A DNA stretch of 11,773 nucleotides from Caldilineaceae bacterium (lineage in GTDB: Bacteria > Chloroflexota > Anaerolineae > Caldilineales > Caldilineaceae), in contig JAPKMW010000177.1 of the NCBI GenBank assembly GCA_026645575.1, positions 1 to 11,773 of the forward strand, in the 5' to 3' direction. Below, in pieces: positions 8,078 through 11,773 of this stretch. Each line of letters begins with the position of its first letter. Within the stretch, counting starts at the first letter, position 1. The notes under the pieces were generated by a model. The model had not been told where the DNA came from, made no database searches, and saw only the letters and a program-made list of their open reading frames with translations. A program made the position numbers and the translations under genes.

Positions 8078-8100
8078 GTGGACTCTGGACTCTGGACTGC
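8066..8100. repeat. Five-unit tandem heptamer array (GGACTST-like)
   Basis: Five consecutive 7-base units read GGACTCT, GGACTGT, GGACTCT, GGACTCT, GGACTGC with no interruption. Heptamer arrays of this kind resemble the short tandemly repeated repetitive (STRR) sequences known from cyanobacteria, and similar ones occur in other large bacterial genomes. The array ends 8 bases upstream of the -35 box of the NAD kinase promoter candidate. Confidence 0.85.
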
Positions 8101-8108
8101 CTGCCCAC

Positions 8109-8137
8109 TTGACGGAATGGCCCGGCTGGTCTATTAT
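8109..8137 (+). promoter_or_regulatory. Sigma-70-type promoter for nadK
   Basis: TTGACG (8109-8114) and TATTAT (8132-8137) each match the consensus at five of six positions and are separated by exactly 17 bases. Transcription would start near 8144, giving a leader of about 36 bases before the nadK ATG. This is the best promoter in the window. Confidence 0.7.
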
Positions 8138-8180
8138 CGACAACATTGATACTCTGCAAGGAAATTGAGGCAAGCGAACC

Positions 8181-9116
8181 ATGACAGCAAGTACACTAAC
8201 CCCTATGCTACCCACCCAGACGGCGGCAACGGCAGCAACGGACAAGCAAAACGCCATGCCCCGCTTTCGGCGGATTGGCGTTCTTCATCATCCCAAAAAG
8301 CCGGAGTCAATTGCTCTGGCCCAAAAGATCGAAAGCTTCTTGCGCAGCCTGGGCTTGACCGAGATTTGGCAGGAATCCGCCTGGGATGTTGGTGGTGTCG
8401 CCAATCACCTGCCCGATGTGGATCTCCTCATCACCCTGGGCGGCGATGGGACGCTGCTGCGGGCGGCGCGGATCGGCGCCCCCTACCATGTGCCAATGCT
8501 GGGTGTAAAGATGGGGCGGCTGGGTTTTCTGGCTGAGCTAATGCCGGATCAGTGGCAAGGCCCCTTACAGCAGATCATTCAGGGCGATTACTGGGTGGAA
8601 GAGCGGCTCATGGTGCGGGCGCGGGTCGAGCGACGGGGCAACGACGGCCAAGCGCCCCAGCTGATCTGCGAGCATGATGCGCTCAACGATGTGGTCTTTA
8701 GCCGCGGCGATCTGGCGCGCGTGGTGCGGATCAGCGCTCATTTGGATGGGGGCTACCTGACAACTTACACTTGTGATGGTTTAATTGTGAGTACCGCCAC
8801 CGGCAGCACCGGCTATGCGCTGGCGGTGGGCGGTCCCATTTTGCCGCCGGAACTACGCAACATTTTGCTGATCCCGATTGCGCCCCATTTGAGCATGGAT
8901 CGCGCCGTCGTCCTGGCCGAAGGGGCCGAGATCCGCTTACGTGCGTACAGCGACCATCGTCCAATCTTGACGGTAGACGGCCAGGTTGTTGTGGAAATTG
9001 CCGATGAAGATGAAGTGATCGTCGTCGGCAGCCCCTGTAAGGCGCGCTTTGTGCGAGTTTGTGAACGGAGTTATTTCTATCAAGTCCTGATGGACAAATT
9101 GCGTTGGAGTGGATAA
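8181..9116 (+). CDS. nadK: NAD kinase
   Basis: This enzyme phosphorylates NAD to NADP in the cytoplasm, the only route to NADP in most bacteria. The 311-residue protein shows the catalytic GGDGT (87-91, with D89), LGVKMGRLGFLAEL (107-120), the ALNDVVFSRG nucleotide-binding motif (N169/D170), the glycine-rich DGLIVSTATGSTGYALAVGG region (199-218), PHLSMDRAVV (235-244) and a late VDGQ (265-268). The first 26 residues are a T/A-rich extension with no counterpart in typical family members, which start near RRIGVLHHP. An alternative ATG at 8256 (residue 26) lacks a ribosome site, whereas GAGG lies 10 bases before 8181. A near-consensus promoter lies upstream, and the zinc-finger membrane-protein gene follows within 4 bases, so the two form an operon. 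Confidence 0.96.
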   Translation: MTASTLTPMLPTQTAATAATDKQNAMPRFRRIGVLHHPKKPESIALAQKIESFLRSLGLTEIWQESAWDVGGVANHLPDVDLLITLGGDGTLLRAARIGAPYHVPMLGVKMGRLGFLAELMPDQWQGPLQQIIQGDYWVEERLMVRARVERRGNDGQAPQLICEHDALNDVVFSRGDLARVVRISAHLDGGYLTTYTCDGLIVSTATGSTGYALAVGGPILPPELRNILLIPIAPHLSMDRAVVLAEGAEIRLRAYSDHRPILTVDGQVVVEIADEDEVIVVGSPCKARFVRVCERSYFYQVLMDKLRWSG

Positions 9117-9120
9117 GGGT

Positions 9121-9678
9121 ATGGCTGAAACTGTGGCTGAAACTGTGGCTGAAACCGAGGCTGTTCTATATTGTGCCAATCATCCTGACCGGGAGACCTT
9201 GCTGCGTTGCAACAAGTGCGGCAAACCGATCTGCATGAAGTGCGCCAAGCTGACCGATGTGGGCTACCGCTGTAAGGATTGCATTCGCAATCAACAAAAC
9301 GTCTATTTTAATGCCGAAAGTTGGGATAACCCCATCGCCTTTCTGGTCAGTTTTGGCGTGACCTTGATCGCCACCCCCTTTCTGACCATGCTGCTCTCCT
9401 TTGCCGGCTTTTTCAGCTTCATTTTTGCTGTGCTGGTCGGGCCGGGCGCTGGTGGGGTTCTCACCCAGATCATTCGCTGGGCGGTCGGGAAGCGGCGCGG
9501 GCGCTATCTGAGCTACTTTGCTATCGGTGGCATCATCCTGGGCATGGTGGCCGGGGTCTTTGTCGGTGGCCTCTTTGGCATTGGGCGCGGGTTTGGGTTG
9601 TTCTACTTGTTTTTTAATTTGCCGATGTTGATCTTTGCTGTGCTGGCGGCAACAACGGCCTATCGTTATCTGAAATAA
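9121..9678 (+). CDS. B-box-type zinc-finger protein with about four membrane segments
   Basis: This is a 185-residue protein of unknown function. After a short acidic repeat (AETV-AETV-AETE), a compact zinc-binding region has C18 and H21 (CANHP), C30/C33 (CNKCGKP), C38/C41 (CMKC) and C51/C54 (CKDC): eight ligands in pairs, as in B-box-like double zinc sites. About four hydrophobic segments follow (roughly 71-92, 94-118, 133-153 and 158-180), with a basic loop GKRRGR near 123-128, so the finger probably lies in the cytoplasm on an integral membrane protein. Similar finger-plus-membrane proteins, some fused to rhomboid domains, are known from several bacterial phyla. I chose the ATG at 9121, 4 bases after the nadK stop; GGAG lies 11 bases upstream. 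An in-frame GTG at 9109 overlapping nadK is a possible alternative and would add four residues. Confidence 0.75.
   Translation: MAETVAETVAETEAVLYCANHPDRETLLRCNKCGKPICMKCAKLTDVGYRCKDCIRNQQNVYFNAESWDNPIAFLVSFGVTLIATPFLTMLLSFAGFFSFIFAVLVGPGAGGVLTQIIRWAVGKRRGRYLSYFAIGGIILGMVAGVFVGGLFGIGRGFGLFYLFFNLPMLIFAVLAATTAYRYLK
9124..9159 (+). repeat. Three-unit 12-base tandem repeat inside the start of the zinc-finger gene
   Basis: GCTGAAACTGTG occurs twice perfectly (9124-9135 and 9136-9147), followed by GCTGAAACCGAG (9148-9159), which differs at two positions. It encodes AETV, AETV, AETE. The unit is a multiple of three, so changes in copy number would alter N-terminal length without shifting frame. The in-frame GTG codons in the first two units could also act as starts. 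Confidence 0.9.
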
Positions 9679-9801
9679 ACAGGGTACGTAGCCTCTAGTT
9701 TGGGGGTGGCGTAGGGGTTTGACAACGGCCAGCAGATTCAAAGACTACCGTTACCTCATTTGGTGGAATGGGTGTTAGAGAACCGATTCTTAACATACCT
9801 C

Positions 9802-9865
9802 CTCCTCTTGCTGCTATTGTACACAACTACTTGATTTCATAAGAAACGAAGTAGTGTAAGAGGAG
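9802..9865. repeat. Imperfect inverted repeat
   Basis: CTCCTCTT (9802-9809) pairs exactly with AAGAGGAG (9858-9865), and the inner ACACAACTACTT and AAGTAGTGT tracts can also pair with a two-base bulge. The whole could fold into a long interrupted hairpin. It may be a decayed palindromic element. Confidence 0.5.
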
Positions 9866-9925
9866 TTTGTGGGCAAAGCCAAGTTTCCGGTTGGTTGAAA
9901 TAGAACTTATCATTTTCTCAAATAA

Positions 9926-9965
9926 TATTTCGTAGGGACATGGTATACCATGTCCCTACGAAATA
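9926..9965. repeat. Perfect 40-base palindrome
   Basis: The 20-base arm at 9926-9945 (TATTTCGTAGGGACATGGTA) is repeated exactly as its reverse complement at 9946-9965 with no spacer. The core CGTAGGGACATGGTA with its complement is of a type I recall from dispersed palindromes in Chloroflexota genomes; that recollection is not checked. It could be a REP- or MITE-like element, and it could also form a strong hairpin in transcripts arriving from either convergent neighbour. No T-run follows. Confidence 0.9.
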
Positions 9966-10042
9966 CTAACCCGTATGGAATTTTTTGAACCTCTATACCA
10001 ACTTGTCCTTCTGTACAAAAAGAGCCTTTGTGCTATAGCACC

Positions 10043-10552
10043 TTATAGATAATCAAGCTCAAGATCAGTTGGAACTGCTGTCGGTGTTGGGTTACTTCCC
10101 CACCAAGTAAGCGGTGCAGGCGTAATTTCAACTTCCAACGCTTTACCATCACGTTCCAACTTTAACCTTCTGGTAATGCCATTCCAAACACCACGCTCTT
10201 GTAATTCTTTATATGCTTCTTCGCCAGGTGATTCATAAACGAGTGCTTTCACACGCTCCATCTCTTCTGCAAAAGAAACATCATCCACCGAAATCAATAG
10301 GTCACCTTTCTGGATGCCTGCCTGTTCCGCAACACTACCCAAATCGACATCGACAACTTTCATCGTCTTGTCAAAGACAATACCAAGTTGTGGAGCAGCA
10401 TATGAACCATGAGGCTCTACGCTAGATTTCTCTCTGGGAGCTGGTTGAACACATGCAAATAACAAAAGCAGAATCATCATCGTAACCAACACACCCAGTA
10501 ACAATTTGCGATCGCCTACGTATGCCATTTGGTGATTTCTTGATGACTTCAT
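10043..10552 (-). CDS. Small PDZ-domain protein, candidate lipoprotein
   Basis: This 169-residue protein has a basic N-terminus, a hydrophobic stretch (about 17-33) and a cysteine at 34 in LFAC. That resembles a lipobox, though phenylalanine at -2 is off consensus, so it may instead be a simple membrane anchor. Residues 55-95 form a PDZ-like fold start (LGIVFDKTMKVVDVDLGSVAEQAGIQKGDLLISVDD), with the typical AGI-x-x-GDxLxxVD turn; the domain probably runs to about 145. A P/T-rich tail follows. There is no protease domain, so this is a stand-alone PDZ module at the outer face of the membrane; its partner is unknown. GAGGAGAG upstream of the ATG at 10552 supports the start. Two 60-base stretches counted by hand are 43% G+C, against 62% in a stretch of uvrC, which suggests a different origin. 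Confidence 0.7.
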   Translation of the reverse strand: MKSSRNHQMAYVGDRKLLLGVLVTMMILLLLFACVQPAPREKSSVEPHGSYAAPQLGIVFDKTMKVVDVDLGSVAEQAGIQKGDLLISVDDVSFAEEMERVKALVYESPGEEAYKELQERGVWNGITRRLKLERDGKALEVEITPAPLTWWGSNPTPTAVPTDLELDYL

Positions 10553-10600
10553 TATGTACTCTCCTCACATAACTTCACATCCATGTTTAGAATTTATATA

Positions 10601-10614
10601 GTGTCCAGTGTCCC
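10601..10614. repeat. Two-unit heptamer direct repeat (GTGTCCM)
   Basis: GTGTCCA is followed directly by GTGTCCC. The reverse complement of the heptamer array upstream of nadK contains GAGTCCA, one base different, so this may be a short member of the same repeat family. It lies at the edge of the AT-rich island. Two units alone could be chance. Confidence 0.4.
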
Positions 10615-11699
10615 ATCTTTCGAGAAGGTGTTATCTTCCCGAAAGACGGTCTCATGGATTCAAACAGACGCAGGTGAAATTGCTGGTCAGTGGTTCGCAT
10701 GTTGGCATGATGACCCGTTTGCTCGATTATCAAGCGCCCCTGTATGGGCGTTTTACGGAACAACTCCCCTTGCAGCCGTTGGCCTTTCCTGACATTGCCC
10801 CCTTTTTGCCCGACTATGATGTCCTCAAACGGCTGGCGGTTTATGCCATTCTGGGTGGGGTGCTGGCTTATCTGGAACGCTGGCGCACGCAGGAGACACT
10901 ACAAGCAAATATTGAACGGCTCTTTCTCCAGCGCACGGGCTGGTTTCGCAACGAACCCCTCGTCCTCATCAGCGATCTTACGCAGCGCGAAACGGAATCC
11001 TATGAGGCGATTTTGTGGGCAATTGCCGCCGGGAAACATACACGCGACGACATTGCCAACACCGCCATGCTTACGGCTACATCACTCAGTCACTATCTGC
11101 CACGCCTGCTAGATTTAGGGTTAATCGAACGCCGTATTCCGGCCACGGTGCCGCTGACCAAACGGGGTGGCAGCAAACAGGGCCGTTATTTTCTGCGCGA
11201 CTCCTATTTGCGTTTTTACTACCGCTTTGTTGACCCGAATCTCCACCTGATTGAACAAGGGCTGGTCAATCGCGTCTGGGCCAGCATCAACGATCAATTT
11301 TGCGCCTTTGTGGCCGCCACCTTTGAAGATCTCTGCCGCTCGTGGACATTGTATCAGGCGCAGCGCGGCTTGCTCCCTTTTGCCCCGGATGTGATCGGAT
11401 CCCATTGGGCAGCCGACGCCCAGGTTGATGTAGTGGCGATCAACTGGCAGCAAAAAGCGATCTTGCTCGGCGAAGCCAAATGGGGGGAAGGCGCCGTTGG
11501 TCGGGAGGTCATCCGCGAACTGGTGACGAAGATGCCCAAAGTTGTTCCTGATCAGGGTGAGGGCTGGCGCGTCCATTATCTGTTTTTGGCCCGCAGTGGC
11601 TTTACCGAACCGGCGCGCACGGAGGCGCAGCTCCATCAAGCACAGTTACTGACGCTGGCAGAAATGGAGCCAGGATTGCGGCCAGTTGCTTTGCTTTAG
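10608..11699 (+). pseudogene. 5'-truncated ATPase_2/DUF234-type ATPase, lacking the nucleotide-binding region
   Basis: The open frame (363 codons from a GTG) matches the rear two-thirds of the ATPase family often annotated as archaeal-type ATPase (ATPase_2 plus DUF234). Recognisable homology starts at VKLLVSGSHVGMM (near base 10672), the sensor strand that normally lies well inside the ATPase domain. PLYGR, AILGGVLAYLERW, a winged-helix-like stretch (YEAILWAIAAGKHTRDDIAN onward), GRYFLRDSYLRFYYRFVDPN and a PD-(D/E)XK-like end with D274 and E289-A-K291 (GEAKW) follow. Walker A and Walker B, expected in the missing 120 or so residues, are absent, and the bases upstream belong to a hairpin and the reverse-strand PDZ gene. 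The first 20 or so codons are therefore probably not native. It reads as a gene remnant, although an expressed C-terminal fragment cannot be excluded. The function of intact relatives is poorly known. Confidence 0.7.
10616..10646. repeat. Hairpin-forming inverted repeat at the truncation junction
   Basis: TCTTTCGAGAAG (10616-10627) pairs with CTTCCCGAAAGA (10635-10646) at 11 of 12 positions around a 7-base loop. It sits between the PDZ gene start and the first homologous codons of the truncated ATPase, so it may be the end of an inserted element. I could not assign it to an insertion-sequence family. Confidence 0.7.
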
Positions 11700-11773
11700 T
11701 ATCCATCCAGGAATTATTTCTGGGGAAAAAAGGTTAGTTGGCAGTCGCCATATTGAAAAGGATGTCGACGCAG

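Larger units (their letters stand above)
9679..10042. other. 364-base intergenic region between convergent genes, AT-rich and repeat-bearing
   Basis: No convincing gene was found here. The region separates the zinc-finger gene (forward) from the PDZ lipoprotein gene (reverse). It contains an imperfect inverted repeat (9802-9865), a perfect 40-base palindrome (9926-9965) and a 12-base palindrome GTGCTATAGCAC (10030-10041) abutting the PDZ gene stop. Base composition drops visibly from about 9740 onward. Possible transcription ends are not supported by a clear stem plus T-run. Confidence 0.7.

Noticed and set aside
9166..9741. Reverse-strand open frame of 191 codons opposite the zinc-finger gene
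   Set aside because: The forward frame has clear paired Cys motifs and membrane segments; the reverse translation has no recognisable domain.
10005..10042. Possible intrinsic terminator after the PDZ gene (GTGCTATAGCAC with a T-run on the reverse strand)
   Set aside because: The usable stem is only about 4 base pairs and the T-run lies about 8 to 10 bases away, too weak to call.
9679..10042. CRISPR array or tRNA in the repeat-bearing intergenic region
   Set aside because: The repeats are single palindromes without regular spacers, and no cloverleaf or conserved T-loop sequence could be found.
7050..10673. Shared 10-mer ACAGACGCAG at 7050-7059 and at the ATPase junction (10664-10673)
   Set aside because: Many shared 10-mers are expected by chance in a window of this size, and the similarity does not extend.
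11705..11721. Small hairpin after the truncated ATPase
   Set aside because: A seven-pair stem with a G-T wobble and no following T-run; not distinguishable from chance.

Overview
The window looks like a piece of a moderately GC-rich bacterial chromosome, most probably from the Chloroflexota (Anaerolineae or Caldilineae type). This is inferred from gene style and from palindromic and heptamer intergenic repeats, not from a marker gene. No rRNA, tRNA, CRISPR array or complete insertion sequence was seen.

Region 1 (1-1608) holds a two-component pair: a membrane histidine kinase of the NarL-partner (HisKA_3) type, probably cut by the left edge, and its LuxR/NarL-type response regulator, overlapping in an ATGA junction. 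The regulator converges on a reverse-strand amidohydrolase of the lactonase type (1605-2438), and the two genes overlap in a TTAA that supplies both stop codons. The amidohydrolase is divergent from uvrC.

Region 2 (2578-7034) is a two-gene forward unit. It contains uvrC, the nucleotide excision repair endonuclease subunit, followed 8 bases later by an 849-residue membrane protein. That protein carries three Crp-like cyclic-nucleotide-binding-type domains and then two copies of a module made of a transmembrane pair plus a bacterial PH domain. It is the most unusual protein here.

Region 3 (7035-9678) has a reverse-strand calcineurin-like phosphoesterase converging on the membrane-protein gene across an inverted repeat. 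Its upstream region holds a cluster of heptamer repeats and a near-consensus promoter for a forward pair: NAD kinase and a small zinc-finger (B-box-like) protein with about four membrane segments, whose start contains a 12-base triple repeat.

Region 4 (9679-about 10660) is visibly AT-richer. It holds imperfect inverted repeats, a perfect 40-base palindrome and a short reverse-strand PDZ-domain lipoprotein candidate. It ends at the broken start of a DUF234-type ATPase relative (to 11699) that lacks its nucleotide-binding half. The pattern suggests that foreign or rearranged DNA replaced the 5' part of that gene. The last 74 bases hold nothing I could identify.
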